From Dromiciops gliroides (taxonomy: Eukaryota; Chordata; Mammalia; Microbiotheria; Microbiotheriidae): a stretch of 64,000 nt of DNA. The stretch is from positions 469,572,617-469,636,616 of the forward strand of contig NC_057864.1 in assembly GCF_019393635.1 (NCBI RefSeq), written 5' to 3'. Of the stretch, positions 1 to 11,166 are shown in pieces. A model generated the notes under the pieces. That model saw only the letters and a program-made list of their open reading frames with translations. It searched no databases and had not been told where the DNA came from. Made by a program: the position numbers and the translations under genes. Each line of letters starts with the position of its first letter. The stretch's first letter is position 1.

Positions 1-205
1 CAGGAGGACCTGAGTTCAAATCTGGCCTCAGATACTTGACACTTACTACTCCTTTTACATTTTACAGATGGGGAAACTGAGGCCCAAGGGGTTGATAGAC
101 CTTGTGCAGAGTCCTCTAAGGAGTAGGCAGCCAGGACTCAATTCCAGGTCCTCTCGCTTACTAGCAAGTCACTTAACCCCAATTGCCTCACCAAAAAAAA
201 AAAAA
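1..205 (+). repeat. SINE with an unusual internal MIR-like segment
   Basis: Begins inside a marsupial SINE body and ends with its normal AACCCCAATTGCCTCACC plus A-tail. About 105 bases resembling the antisense-type MIR core (ACAGATGGGGAAACTGAGGC) sit in the middle. Confidence 0.55.
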
Positions 206-849
206 AGAATATTAAAATTGTTTTTACATGTAATTGGAGAAAAAGTTAAATATTAAATTAAAAGATAAATTAAAAGTGGAATGAGTTGCATTGGGAGAAA
301 AGTGGGCTTTCCCTCATCAGAGGCTGGATTTATTCCATGTGTTGAAGAAATCTGTGCTCAGGTGTATGTTGGATGAGATGGCTACTGAGCTTCCTTCCAA
401 CTCGGGAATTTTGTGATTCTGTTCCAGGACTGGGATTTCCTGAAGTCTAAAGTTGGGAAATACACGAGTCTGTTACATCACGGAGAGGGAACAGGAGGTA
501 ACAAGTGGATGGTCTTTGTGTTCCATCCATCAATATCCCTGTCATGTCAAGAGGAAGGTCCCCAGCATGTTGGGAGGATCTCTTTTCATCTTCCTAAGTA
601 GAATATATGTTCTTTGAAATCAGGGATTATTTTCATTTTGGTTTTTGTGTTCCCAAAGCCTAACAATTTCTGGTAACAGAAGGTGTCTAATAAATGCTTG
701 TGGACTGAATGACTCCAGGACATTTGTTCTGACCAATAAAAAATGAATTGGACCACACAATGGGTCTAGTCCTGCGCCTTGGTTGGGATTCATGACAGCT
801 GTGGTATGACCATCTATACCTGACCCCACTGGTGCCCCATGGCCTTTGG

Positions 850-1004
850 GTTTTTTTGTTTTTGTTTTTGGAGGCAATTGGGGTTAAGTGACTTGCCCAG
901 GGTCACAAAGCTAGTAAATGTCAAGTGTCTGAGGCTGGATTTGAACTCAGGTCCTCCTGAATCCAGGGCCAGTGCTCTATCCACTGCGCCACCTAGCTGC
1001 CCCA
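850..1004 (-). repeat. Marsupial tRNA-headed SINE, full length
   Basis: Antisense copy with T-rich tail first. It is flanked by target-site duplications CCCCATGGCCTTTGG at 835-849 and 1005-1019. Confidence 0.9.
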
Positions 1005-1424
1005 CCCCATGGCCTTTGGACCCTAGGGACGGGCTGTTGCAGTGATGAATCACTGCTTTAGTAAATCAAATGGGAGACATAGAGAAAGCTACCTTCCCCC
1101 AAATGACCTCACCTCTCATTCATTCCATGAAATGGAAAGATGAATTTCCAAAACAAGACCACAGGAAGAAAAAGATCTAATTAGTGTCCACAGTATCTAT
1201 CCATCTCAACCTGAAAAATGCTAACCAGATCCCACTGATCCTTTACTCATTAAATAATGTAATTCAATTTAATGAAAAGGCAGGGAGGCTTATGGACTGA
1301 GGACAATTTGTGAGACCTAAAATGCTTCTGAATGGATGGTTCTGTTCTAAACGGCTTAGCCGGCTCTCTTCTCCTAAAAGATTTCCAGGGAAGGCAAAAG
1401 GGGAAAAAAATATATAGGAATCTT

Positions 1425-1574
1425 GGGACAGCTAGGTGGCGCAGTGAATAGAGCACCGGCCCTGGAGTCAGGAGTACCTGAGTTCAAATCCAGCCTCAAA
1501 CACTTAACACTTACTAGCTGTGTGACCCTGGGCAAGTCACTTAACCCCAATTGCCTCACTAAAAAAAAAAAAAA
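1425..1574 (+). repeat. Marsupial SINE, CCAATTGCCTCA subfamily
   Basis: Full-length head and body with A-tail. Confidence 0.88.
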
Positions 1575-1712
1575 GATACACAGAGAATGGATGCAAGGTA
1601 ACCTTAAAGAGGATGGCATTTATAGCTGGACATAGTGGGGGAGGGAGGAAAGAGACCAAGAAAGGCCTCCTTTGCCACTGAACAAGTATTTCTTAGAAAG
1701 TGCCTATAAACC

Positions 1713-1971
1713 ATAGGGCCTCTAGGTGGCGCCACAGTGCACAAGGCAGCGGGCCTGGAGTCAGGAAGATTCGCTCATCTTACTGAGCTCAGATCTGGTC
1801 TGAGACACTTACTAGCTGAGTGACCCTGGGCAAGTCATTAACCCTGTTTGCCCCACTTTCCTCATCTGTCCAATGAGCTGGAGAAGGAAATGGCAAAACC
1901 CCTCCAGGATCTTTGCCAAGAAAACCCTAGATGGGGTCCCAGAGAGTTGAAAATGACTAAACCACAACTTA
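1713..1971 (+). repeat. Chimeric SINE with RTE/BovB-like tail
   Basis: tRNA-like head followed by CTCATCTGTCCAATGAGCTG and a tail with AAGGAAATGGCAAA and TTTGCCAAGAAAACC. Confidence 0.8.
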
Positions 1972-2597
1972 TAAACCAGTGCTACGTTCCTAGGCTTTTG
2001 TCTTTGTGACCCAAGATCTAGCCCAGCCAACTGACCCACTTATTAATGCTTGTTGACTAATAGTTCTTCCCAACAGAAGATCCCAGGTCTAGAGCTGCTG
2101 GTGATCTCACAGGCCGTCTGGGCCAACCTTGCTGCCCGCCCCCCCAGTCCACAAACACACTTTATAAATAAGGAAACAAAGGCCCAGAGTGATTAAGTGA
2201 CTTCCCCATCCATCAATTAACAAGCATTTATTAAGCACTGACATTCCTGAGATAGAGAAACAATCTATAAGCTGTCAAAGGAGACAGCGTTACATCTTCT
2301 GTATATATACGGGATCAATCTAAAATAAAGACAACATATTTAGAGAGGGTGGCTACCAGCATGGAGGTATCAGGAAAGAAAACAGGCATAAGGAAGTATC
2401 TGACTTGGATCTTCAAGGAGGAGCAGGAATCTCAGGGGTGGAGGAGAGAAAGGCATTCTGGGCACAGAGGATGACCAGTATGGAGGTGCAGAGAGAAGCT
2501 GGTCCGGATGGACCAATGTGGGCATAAGGAGAAATGATATGTGATGGAAAGAACAGGAAGACAAAAGGTTCTAAAAGTCTTTAAAAGTCAAATGGAG

Positions 2598-2749
2598 GGG
2601 CAGCTAGGTGGTACAATGGATAAAGTACCAGCCCTGGATTCAGGAGGACCTGAGTTCAAATCCAGTCTCAGTCACTTGACACTAACTAGCTGTGTGACCC
2701 TGGATAAGTCACTTAACTGTCACTGCCCTGCCCCCCCCCAAAAAAAAAA
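2598..2749 (+). repeat. Marsupial SINE, GGATTCAGG / CACTGCCCTG subfamily
   Basis: Flanked by duplications reading AAGTCAAATGGAGG; inserted into an L2-like repeat. Confidence 0.88.
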
Positions 2750-3189
2750 GTCAAATGGAGGAGTTTCTCCTTGATTCTGGAGGCAAGAGAGAACCAAGGG
2801 GGTTTACTGAGTGTGAGAGTGACATACATCTATCTGGATGAGAGAAAGTCACTTGGCAGCTGTGACGGGCAGGAGTGGAGAGAGCCAGGTGTGAGAAGCG
2901 AGGAAGGTTTGAACTAAGGCGGTGGCTCTACAGTGGACATCATGGAAGCAGAAACCAAGGACATGACAAGTGATTGGATACATGGGGTGAGGAGGAACAA
3001 GGTGTCTGTCCAGGAGAAGTCTGAGGTTATGAACCTTCAACAGAAATAGGGAAATTGAGCAGAAAATGCGGTTTGTGGGGAAAGATAAAGACAAGAACTT
3101 CTATTTCAAACATGTTGGGTCTGCGATGCTTCTGGGACATCCAGTCTGAAATATGTAGGACCAGGGTTTAGAGAGAAATCTCTTGGGAG

Positions 3190-3390
3190 TATGGAGAAAT
3201 AGAGAGATGAGAGAGAGATATGAGGGGGGAGGGAGGGAGAGAAGGATGGACAGATAGACACAAATCAAGAGAACGACAGGTGGGGGGGCAGATGGACAGA
3301 TGGCAAAACAGATAGCAAGGCAGACAGGTAGATAGGCAGATAGATAGATGATAGACAGAAAGATGGATAGATAGATGGATAGACAGATAG
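3190..3390. repeat. GA-rich and GATA simple repeats
   Basis: Imperfect GAGA, AGACAGATAGAT and GATAGATGGATA runs; open frames here are compositional. Confidence 0.85.
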
Positions 3391-3565
3391 GAGACTGAAA
3401 AGGACTGATCAGAAAGGTAAGAAGAGAACCAAGAGAGACGCGTCAGAAAAAAATCTAGAGTTGAGAGAGGATACAGGTAGAGGGGAGTGGTCAACAGAGC
3501 CAAATGCTGAAAAGAGGCCAGTCACACTGTCAGAGGCAAGATTTGAACCCAGGTCCTCGGATTCC

Positions 3566-3808
3566 AGGTAGGTGGTGCAGTGGACAGAGCACCAGGTCTG
3601 AAGTCAGAAGTACCTGAGTTCATATCTGGCCTCAGATACCATATGACCCTAAACAAGTCACTTAACCCTGTTTGCCTCAGTATCCTTAGCTATAAAATAA
3701 CCCAGAGAAGGAAATGGTGAAGCACTCCAGTATCTTTGCCAAGAAAATCCCAAATAGGGTCATCAAGAGTTGGATATGACTGAAAAACTACTAAACAAAA
3801 ACAAAAAA
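3566..3808 (+). repeat. Chimeric SINE with RTE/BovB-like tail
   Basis: Diverged head, then GAGAAGGAAATGGTGAAGCA and a tail ending near GAGTTGGATATGACTGAA with an A-rich end. Confidence 0.78.
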
Positions 3809-3916
3809 TCTGAGATTCAGGAAGTAGAAAGGGTTTTCTCCTGAATCACTGTATCCCCAAGAAGCAATGATAAAGCATATTCAATTAAAATGAGTGTTTA
3901 TTAAGAAGCTACTTTA

Positions 3917-4234
3917 GGGCAACTAGGTGGTGCAGTGGATAAAGCACTGGCCCTGGATTCAGAAGGACCTGAGTTCAAATCTAGCCTCAGGGGGCAGCTA
4001 GGTGGTACAGTGGATAGAGCACCGGCCCTGGAGTCAGGAGTACCTGAGTTCAAATCCAGCCTCAGACACTTAACACTTACTAGCTGTGTGACCCTGGGCA
4101 AGTCACTTAACCCCAATTGCCTCACTAAAAAAAAAAAATCTAGCCTCAGACTCTTGACACTTACTAGCTGTGTGACCCTGGGCAAGTCACTTAACCCTCA
4201 CTGCCCTGCAAAAAAAAAACAAAAAACAAAAAAT
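3917..4234 (+). repeat. SINE carrying a nested second SINE (3991-4138)
   Basis: The outer copy (GGATTCAG / CACTGCCCTG type) has duplications AGAAGCTACTTTA at 3904-3916 and 4235-4247. The inner copy (GGAGTCAGG / CCAATTGCCTCA type) splits it, with duplications TCTAGCCTCAG at 3980-3990 and 4139-4149. Confidence 0.95.
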
Positions 4235-4508
4235 AGAAGCTACTTTAAACAAAACCTTTTATCATGATACTCAGAAGATATAGTAAAAACTGAGGGGAAT
4301 GAATCAATCAATGAACAATGAAGTCCTATGCACTGTGCTAAGTGCTTGGGATAGAAAGAAGCAAAAGATAGTCCTTGCCCTCAAACAGTCTCCAATCTAA
4401 TGGGAATAAATCAGGATGAGCACAAAAACTGACTGGGTCAGGTCAGCAAAAAGCCTGGTAGTCACATGGGTCATCAAACCCATCAGTGGCAAGATATAAC
4501 AGCAGGAT

Positions 4509-4676
4509 GGGGGCAGCTAGGTGGCACAGTGGATAGAGCACCAGCCCTGGAGTCAGGAGTACCTGAGTTCAAATCTGGCCTCAGACACTTAAAACTTACT
4601 AGCTGTGTGACCCTGGGCAAGTCACTTAACCCCAACTGCCTCACTAAAAAAACAAACAAACAAACAAAACAACTGA
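4509..4676 (+). repeat. Marsupial SINE
   Basis: GGAGTCAGG type; the tail has become (ACAA)n. Confidence 0.88.
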
Positions 4677-5004
4677 CAGTATCAGTTAGTCACTCTGAGC
4701 CTCAGTTTCTCCTCCTCAAAAGCAGGGAGAAAAAAAAAAAGCAGGGAGCTCAACCCATAGCTACCTCAAAAGGATATTGTTCTGGTGAATGAGATTATAG
4801 GGTTAATTCTATTTTGTTTTTTTTGTTTGTTTTTAGTGCTCAACCTGGAGCTCAAGTAGACCTGGGGTCAAATCCCACCTCTTACCCTGAACAAGTCATT
4901 TAACACACTCTGGGACTGTAGAATGAGAGGAGTGGCCTCAGTGACCTGTAAGGTGCCTCTGGGGTCTAAAGCTATGCCTCCCATCTAGTCCTTTTTTTGT
5001 GTAT

Positions 5005-5141
5005 GTGTGAGGCCACTGTGGTTAAGTGACTTGCCCAGGGTCACACAGCTAGTAAGTGTCAAGTGTCTGAGGCTAGATTTGAACTCGGGTCCTTCTGAAT
5101 CTAGGGCTGGTGCTTTATCCACTGCGCCACCTAGCTGCCCC
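5005..5141 (-). repeat. Marsupial SINE, antisense
   Basis: Ends CCACCTAGCTGCCCC; GGATTCAG-type diagnostic bases. Confidence 0.86.
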
Positions 5142-6639
5142 AACCTCCCATTTAGTCTTATCCATACTCAAACACAATTCTCCACTCAGCTCAGATTAGT
5201 GGTGGTCCAGCCTCTGCCAGTCTAACAACCTCCAAAATCAGCAACCCTTTGCAGGGAAAAACTACATAGTGACCTCATGTTTCTTCTGCCCCCTCTGAAC
5301 TCAACTACTAGGAAGGGATGGTCCTTGCAGGTGGCCTGGCCATTTAGTTTCACAATCATTTCACAATAATTTCACAAAGTTGTGAAATAAATCAAAATAG
5401 GAGTGATTTTACTCACATAGAAAAATAAACCACTGACTATGGCCTCAAAACCTGAACAACAGTGCCAAAAGCTATGGACTCATGACAGTAACCAGGGAGT
5501 GCCCAGCCACATAGCTTGGTGAAAGTCGGGAAAGGTCTGCTTTTTTAAGGACACTTGGTTATCATCCCAAACATGGGCGAGGGGAGACCCAAACACCTCC
5601 TAGTGGAGCCCTGCCAGAGGCCTGCTTTCCAGTCCTCAATTCCAAGTTTTGACTGCCCTTCTAACAAGCCTGGCTTCTGTTTCCCTGGCAGCTGGATTCG
5701 GGTGTTGAGAAAATAAGGAAACAGGGAAAACAAAAACAAAATTCCCCTAGGCAGACACCAGAGTCTCCCCAGACATGACACTTCATTCATTCTCTAAGCT
5801 AGGCAGGGGTCTGGGGTTTTCCACAGATGCTGGCAGACAAGGAGCTGCCTGTGCAGCCAGATTTCCAAAAAGCCACTGACAGGGCAGGCAGGAGATACCA
5901 GAACCAAAGAATCTGAGCTGCCTCATTTCAGAGAGGGGAAACTGAGGCATGGGAAGGCTGGTACCCAGCTGGTCAGCATCTGAGGCTCAATGACTCAAAC
6001 CAGCATTAACCCACTCCACCAGAGGGGTCTTTCCCCAGTGACACCCAACAGTGACAAGCTAGAAACCCCTACTCTAAGAAACAAGATTTTAACATCATTT
6101 TCTCTTTTTTGCTAAATGAGATAAGAATCGATCTATTTAATGAGCCTACTTACTAATATGCCCCTTGACCTTGGGGAAAAAAAAGGCGGGTTAAGACCCA
6201 TTTAGATCCGGTCATGTTTTTGTTTACGCTGGATCTGTGGGCTCACCAATGTGGGCAACTCACTCCCACGGGTGTCCGAGCCTTGTCACCCCGTGGATCT
6301 CCCATAAATGATGCTCCAGGGCCCTCCCAACACACAGCCTGGGGTCTTCTTGTGTCTCATAGGCATCCCTGTGCCACACTCCTGGCTGCCTACTGGATGT
6401 CCAGCAGACACCTCAGACTCAACATGAACAAAACTGAACTCATCACCTTTCCCCCCAACCTTCCCCTCTTCCAAACTGGGGTCAAAGGCCCGTCATCCTT
6501 GGGCATCTTGGCAGCCAAATAGACTCCCCCCTCTCCCTCACCCCTCCTACCAAATCAGGGGCCCAACAACTTTGAAAGACGTTAAGACGTCAGAATTCTG
6601 ATCAATGCAACAACCACCCGTGATTGGAACATGCTACCC

Positions 6640-7390
6640 ACCTCCTGACAAAATGGTGATGGACACAGGCTGCAGACTAAGAAATGTATTTTTGGACAGC
6701 ACCAACGTGGGGGTTTGTTTTGCAGGACTATGACTGTTTGTTACATGGGTTTTGTTTTTGTTTTTATTTTTCCAATGAAAGGAAGAGATGGGAAGGAGAA
6801 AAATGCATTTTTGCTATTTTTAATATTAGATATATAAATATATATTCTGGGGCAGCTAGGTGGCGCAGTGGATAGAGCACCGGCCCTGGAGTCAGGAGGA
6901 CTTAAATTCAAATCTGACCTCAGACACTTAACACTTACTAGCTGTGTGACCCTGGGCAAGTCACTTAATCCCAATTGCCTCACGAAAAAAAAAATATATA
7001 TATATATATATATTCTACATTGTACATAGTAACAGCAATATTATATGATGATGAACTGTGAATGACGACTATTTTCAGCAATACAATGATCCAAGACAAT
7101 TCCAAAGGAATCATGATGAGAAATGTTATTCACCTCCAAAGAAAGGGTCAATAGAGTCAGAATGCATTGCAGCATAGTCTGGTTTTTTCCTTGTTTTTTG
7201 GGTCTGTGGTTTTCTGTTGCAACACAGCTAATATGGAAATGTTCTGCATGACTTTCTGTGTATATTTTATATCAAGCTGCCTGCCTTTACTGGAAGAGAA
7301 GGGAAGGAAGGAGGGAGAGAATTTGGAACTAATTTTTTTAAAAGGAATTAAAAAGTTTTTTTCTCTGTAATTGGAAAAAATATTTAAATA
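6640..7390 (+). mobile_element. L1 3'-end fragment, split by a SINE
   Basis: AACTGTGAATGACGACTATT, AATACAATGATCCAAGACAA and the closing GAATTTGGAACT plus AT-rich tail match the L1 3' end seen antisense at 15412-16152. A SINE lies at 6849-6998 with TATATATTCT repeats on both sides. Confidence 0.7.
6849..6998 (+). repeat. Marsupial SINE inside L1
   Basis: Full-length copy; the A-tail runs into (TA)n. Confidence 0.88.
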
Positions 7391-7448
7391 CACACATATA
7401 TAATAAATATACATATGTATGTATGTGTATATACACACACCTATACAT

Positions 7449-7577
7449 ACAGGAGCTGCTAGATGGTGCAACAGACAGAGCACAGGCCCTGGAGTTAGGA
7501 GGACTTGAGTTCAAATTTGATCTCAGACACTTAGTAGCTGTGTGACCCTGGACGAGTCACTTCACTCCAATTGCAAG
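7449..7577 (+). repeat. Diverged marsupial SINE
   Basis: GGAGCTGCTAGATGGTGCAA head and GTGTGACCCTGGACGAGTCA body; the tail is lost in AT-rich repeats. Confidence 0.75.
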
Positions 7578-8607
7578 ATATAGATATAAATACATGCGTA
7601 TGTAAATATACATGCATATATATATGTATGTACATGAGTGCATATGTGTGTATTCATTCTATAGTCAGAGATTTGGAGGTCAAAAGAAACTTAAAGGTGA
7701 AGTTAATTCAATCATTCTAGACCCTAAACAACAAAAATAAGTAATATGCCTTAAGATAACAGAGATGAATGGTGAAGCAGAGATCTGCCCCCCATGTCCT
7801 GATTCCAAATTCATTACCTTCTATTGCACACCAGATATATCAGTTATCCCTTGCTCTCACCTACATATATTCCATAACTATACATACACACACATATATT
7901 TAAGTCTCTTATCACATTAGTAATAATAACTCTAAGATTTCATGGGTTATGGGGAATTCCCAGTGTGAAGAACTCCCTCTACTGATGCATGGGGGCTACT
8001 CAGTCTATAACTTTCTTTTTTTGGTTAGAACTGTGATTTCACTCCCATTACCCATGCAGGGCACTCTTCACCTCATGGTCTCAGAGAGTGGCTCAGGGCT
8101 CAGAGATAGCGTGGGATGTTACCAGGGTCACAGAGGCAGTATGTAAGTAACTTATGGCTATGCAGCTGTTCTGATCTCAGCAACCATTACAACAAGCTTC
8201 CTCATCTATGAAATGGGGACAATCCTAGCACACACCTTAGAAGCTCAAATAAGATAGTATACAAGAAACAGGAGGCAAACTACTTACATCCCCATATAAA
8301 TGTAAGTCATTCTCCTTGTTGTTGTTAAAAAGGCAGCACAGCCTGGTGGATTGAGGGCTGCTCTTATAGAACAGAAGGCAACTTCTAAGCCAATCTCCTT
8401 ATTAGAATATAAGCTCCAGACAGTTCGTGGCCAAACAAAAGATAGAAAGCATCAGAGAAGGTACAGGCAATTATAAAGTCTTTGCACAAACAAAACCAAT
8501 GCAGCTAAAATTAGAAGAGAAGCAGGTAAATGGGAGGGGGAAATCTTTTCAGTAAGTTTCTCTCATAAAGGCCTCCTGAACTGATTCAAAGTTAAAAGAA
8601 TATGAGA

Positions 8608-8919
8608 GGGGGGCAGCTAGGTGGCGCAGTGGATAGAGCACCGGCCCTGGAGTCAGGAGTACCTGAGTTCAAATCCGGCCTCAGACACTTAACACTTACT
8701 AGCTGTGTGACCCTGGGCAAGTCACTTAACCCCAAATGCCTCACTAAAAAAAAAGAAAATGAGAGGGGGCAGCTAGGTGGTGCAATGGATAAAGCACCAG
8801 CCCTGGATTCAGGAGGACCTGAGTTCAAATTTGGCCTCAGACACTTGATACTTACTAGCTGTGTGACCCTGGGCAAGTCACTTACCCCTCATTGCCCCAC
8901 CCAAAAAAAAAAAAAAGAA
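8608..8919 (+). repeat. Two SINEs in tandem (8608-8756, 8763-8919)
   Basis: A GGAGTCAGG/CCTCACTAA copy is followed after a few bases by a GGATTCAGG/CATTGCCCCA copy. AATATGAGAGGG-like duplications surround them. Confidence 0.85.
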
Positions 8920-8999
8920 TGAGGCATTCCTCAATTAGTAAACAAATAAAAGGAAATAAACTGGAAGTTTTCAGAGGAAAAAATTCAAGCCATATGGGG

Positions 9000-9840
9000 T
9001 GGGGAGAGCTCTAAATCACCAATAATTAGAGAAATGAAAATTAAAACAACCTCTGTTTACCTTAATCCACTGGAGAAGGAAATGGCAAACCACTCCAGTA
9101 TCAATATGGACAATATAGTACACCAGGTCAAGAAGAGTCAGACACAACTCAACAACAACAACAACAAATGGTTATTTTAACAACCTCACATTGATCCAAT
9201 TGGCAAAGTTCTCCAAAAAAGGGGGAAAAGGAATGGACAATTCCTTTAAAAAAGTAAAATAAGAAATGCTGAAGGAGCCATGAGAGAACAGGTGCATTAA
9301 TACACTGTTGGTACAACAGTGAATTATCCACCCTTTCTGGAAAGCAGTTTGGAGTTTTGACCCCAAAGTTATTAAATTGTACATACCCTTTAAGCCAAAG
9401 AAACTACTACTAGCAATATCCCAAGAGATTCAAGAAAGAGGGAGAAGGCCCACATGTACAAAAATATTTACAACATCTAATGTTGTGGTGGCCACAAACT
9501 GGAACTTAAGGGAAGAGACGCTGAACAAGTTCTATAGTATAAGAGAAATGTTTCAGGAAGTGGCTTCAAAGAAAACTGGGACTTGCAGTAATTAACACAC
9601 AGTGAAATGAGCGGTCAGGAGCACCATCTTCACAATAACAAAAATACTATAAAGACAGAGAACTTGGTAAGATGACTAAGGACAGAGTTGATTCCAGAGG
9701 GCTCTCAATGACACATGCTCCTCACATCCTGGTCATGGGTTCAAGAGGGCACATACGTATTTTAGGGACATGACCTGTATGGTAAGTTGTTTTTCATGAC
9801 TACACATTTGTTGGGAAGGCCTTGTTTTCTTTCTTTTTTA
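9000..9840 (+). mobile_element. L1 fragment (3' part of ORF2)
   Basis: Shows the familiar L1 order: AATTAGAGAAATGAAAATTA, then TACACTGTTGGTACAACAGT, TTTCTGGAAAGCAGTTTGGA and ATATCCCAAGAGATT. The reading frame is decayed. A SINE-tail piece (9063-9170) interrupts it. Confidence 0.75.
9063..9170 (+). repeat. RTE-type SINE tail without its head
   Basis: CTGGAGAAGGAAATGGCAAA through GAAGAGTCAGACACAACTCA and an (ACA)n end, matching the tails of the chimeric SINEs. Confidence 0.75.
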
Positions 9841-9999
9841 ATGAGAGGGAAGGAAAGAAGGTAGGTTTTGACTAATTGAAAATAATAAAACAATTTTCAA
9901 AAATGTCATAAGCCCCCTTCCTGGAAGGATCTTTGTCAGCCTGTCCCTAGCACCTGGCCCCATGCCCTGCATACAATGGTCCATTAATAAGTACTTGCT

Positions 10000-10135
10000 G
10001 GGGCAGCCCTGGATTCGGGAGGACCTGAGTTCAAATCCGACCTCAGGACACTTGACACTTACTAGCTGTGTGACCCTGGGCAAGTCACTTAACCCCAATT
10101 GCCTCACCCCCCAAAAAAAATATTCAAAAAAAAAA
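10000..10135 (+). repeat. SINE with internal head deletion
   Basis: GGGGCAG joins directly to CCCTGGATTCGGG, losing about 30 bases of the tRNA-like head. Near-matching AATAAGTACTTGCTG and AAAAAGTATTTGCTG flank it. Confidence 0.82.
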
Positions 10136-10639
10136 AGTATTTGCTGATTGATGGATTTTGAGATGAGGAAACTGAGGACCTCAAGTCTAGCCGAGTTCAG
10201 AGGGCACTCGGACCCCGGGTCTTCCCTGATTCCAGGCCTGGGGGCCAGGCTCAGCACGTGCCGATGATATGACCCATGGCTGGTCACCTGCCACTTTGGC
10301 TGGCCCAGACCTCCGGGTTAAGACTACACAAAAATGCTGACAAATGAAAAGAATTAACCAAGTAGACGCCGGGGAAAAGCCAGCGAGCCTGCGCACTGCG
10401 AAGGAAGGAGGCAGCCAAGGCTGGGCAGTGTCCAGCGTCTGAGCGCAGACGGGGGCGGGGGGATCATGAAGGGCTCCAGGTTTGAGAGGGGAGGGTCCGA
10501 ATTCGGGAGGTGGAGGGGGGGAGGGTCGGGAGGGAAAAGTGTTGCTGAATCACAAACACGCCTGAGCCCTCCCCAGATGTTCCCACGCTGTGCCCCCCAC
10601 GCCCCCACCGCGGCCCAAGCGGAGACGTGGATGGGGACA

Positions 10640-10845
10640 CGGACACGGAAACACACACACAAAACGCACACACACACACAGTAGGGGTCCAATAAACGCT
10701 TCCAAATGCACACGCATGCACGCCTAGAAATGCACGCGCACGCACGCACAAACGCACATGTGCACCACACGCACGCACACACACGCACGCACACACACGC
10801 ACGCACACACACACGCATGCACACACACATACACGCACCCCAGCC
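10640..10845. repeat. Low-complexity (CA)n / (CGCA)n tract
   Basis: Alternating CACA and CGCACGCA runs occupy most of this stretch. Open frames across it are compositional (His/Thr/Ala or Cys/Val repeats) and not genes. The CpG content suggests that it is protected from methylation by the adjoining island. Confidence 0.85.
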
Positions 10846-10891
10846 CGGGCCTCCCTCTCTCCCTCCCACCCGCGCGGCGCTGCCCACTCAC

Positions 10892-10899
10892 ACTTCCAT
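10892..10899 (-). CDS. CRCP: Probable CRCP exon 1 coding part (only 8 coding bases)
   Basis: On the minus strand a start codon in strong context (G at -3, G at +4) opens at 10899 and reads Met-Glu-Val. It is cut after eight bases by a perfect GTGAGT donor at 10891-10886, and unspliced reading would stop at once. Human CRCP begins MEVKDANSALL, from memory, so a first exon ending inside the Val codon is plausible. CRCP is the RPC9 subunit of RNA polymerase III, also called CGRP-receptor component protein. The exon sits in a CpG island upstream of and divergent from ASL, where CRCP lies in mouse as I recall. I did not recognise exon 2 in the 10.9 kb to the left, so intron 1 must run off the window. 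The identification rests on eight bases plus context. Confidence 0.55.
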
Positions 10900-11126
10900 C
10901 GCGGCTCCTCCTCCTCCTCTTCCTCCTCGCTCTCCTCCGGGATCCGAGTTCCTCACCACGCTGCAGGCCGAGGGGCCGGCCGGGGGCAGGGCTCCCGTTA
11001 CGTCACGGAGTCGCCCAGCCTCCGCGCGCGCGCACTCAAGACGGGGCCGCCTCCGAATGCACGCGGCGCGCTGACTTAGCTACGAGCCCCGAGCTGCGGG
11101 GCCCAGCCCTCCTCCCCTGTGGCCCG

Positions 11127-11166
11127 GGTGGGGTGGGGTGGGGTGGGGTGAGGCGAGGCGAGAAGC
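11127..11166 (+). repeat. G-rich GGGGT tandem tract, possible G-quadruplex
   Basis: Five or so GGGGT units in a row, followed by GAGGC repeats, give four or more closely spaced G-runs. It lies just upstream of the presumed CRCP transcription start. Quadruplex formation is inference. Confidence 0.6.

Larger units (their letters stand above)
1..10885. other. Left flank: probable CRCP intron 1, repeats only
   Basis: No exon with homology that I recognise lies here on either strand; open frames are mostly SINE shadows. The block holds plus- and minus-strand SINEs, L1 3'-end pieces (about 190-260, 6640-7390, 9000-9840), L2-like pieces (2205-2580, 2755-3180, 4280-4460, 6300-6600), a GA/GATA simple repeat (3190-3390) and an AT/CA-rich tract (7380-7660). 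About 5150-6190 is mostly unclassified single-copy-looking DNA. Confidence 0.6.
10400..11110 (-). promoter_or_regulatory. CpG island / probable CRCP promoter
   Basis: This GC-rich, CpG-dense block surrounds the minus-strand start codon at 10899. It contains a CREB/ATF-type TTACGTCA at 10998-11005 about 100 bases upstream of that start, a CGCGCGCGC run near 11022-11031, and a GGA/TCC-rich purine tract just 5' of the start. It has no clear TATA box, as is usual for housekeeping promoters. A CA/CGCA-rich low-complexity tract (10650-10840) lies in the presumed start of intron 1. Confidence 0.6.

Noticed and set aside
1425-1574. tRNA gene suggested by the GGTTCAAATCC-like B-box in SINEs
   Set aside because: Every SINE head has it; the sequences are degenerate and do not fold as complete tRNAs.
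3168-3503. Ser/Leu/His-rich 111-codon frame
   Set aside because: Translation of GA/GATA simple repeat.
3901-4267. Repeated protein-like motif ([19 protein letters not shown]) in many frames
   Set aside because: It is the antisense translation of the SINE body, repeated at every copy; not a protein family.
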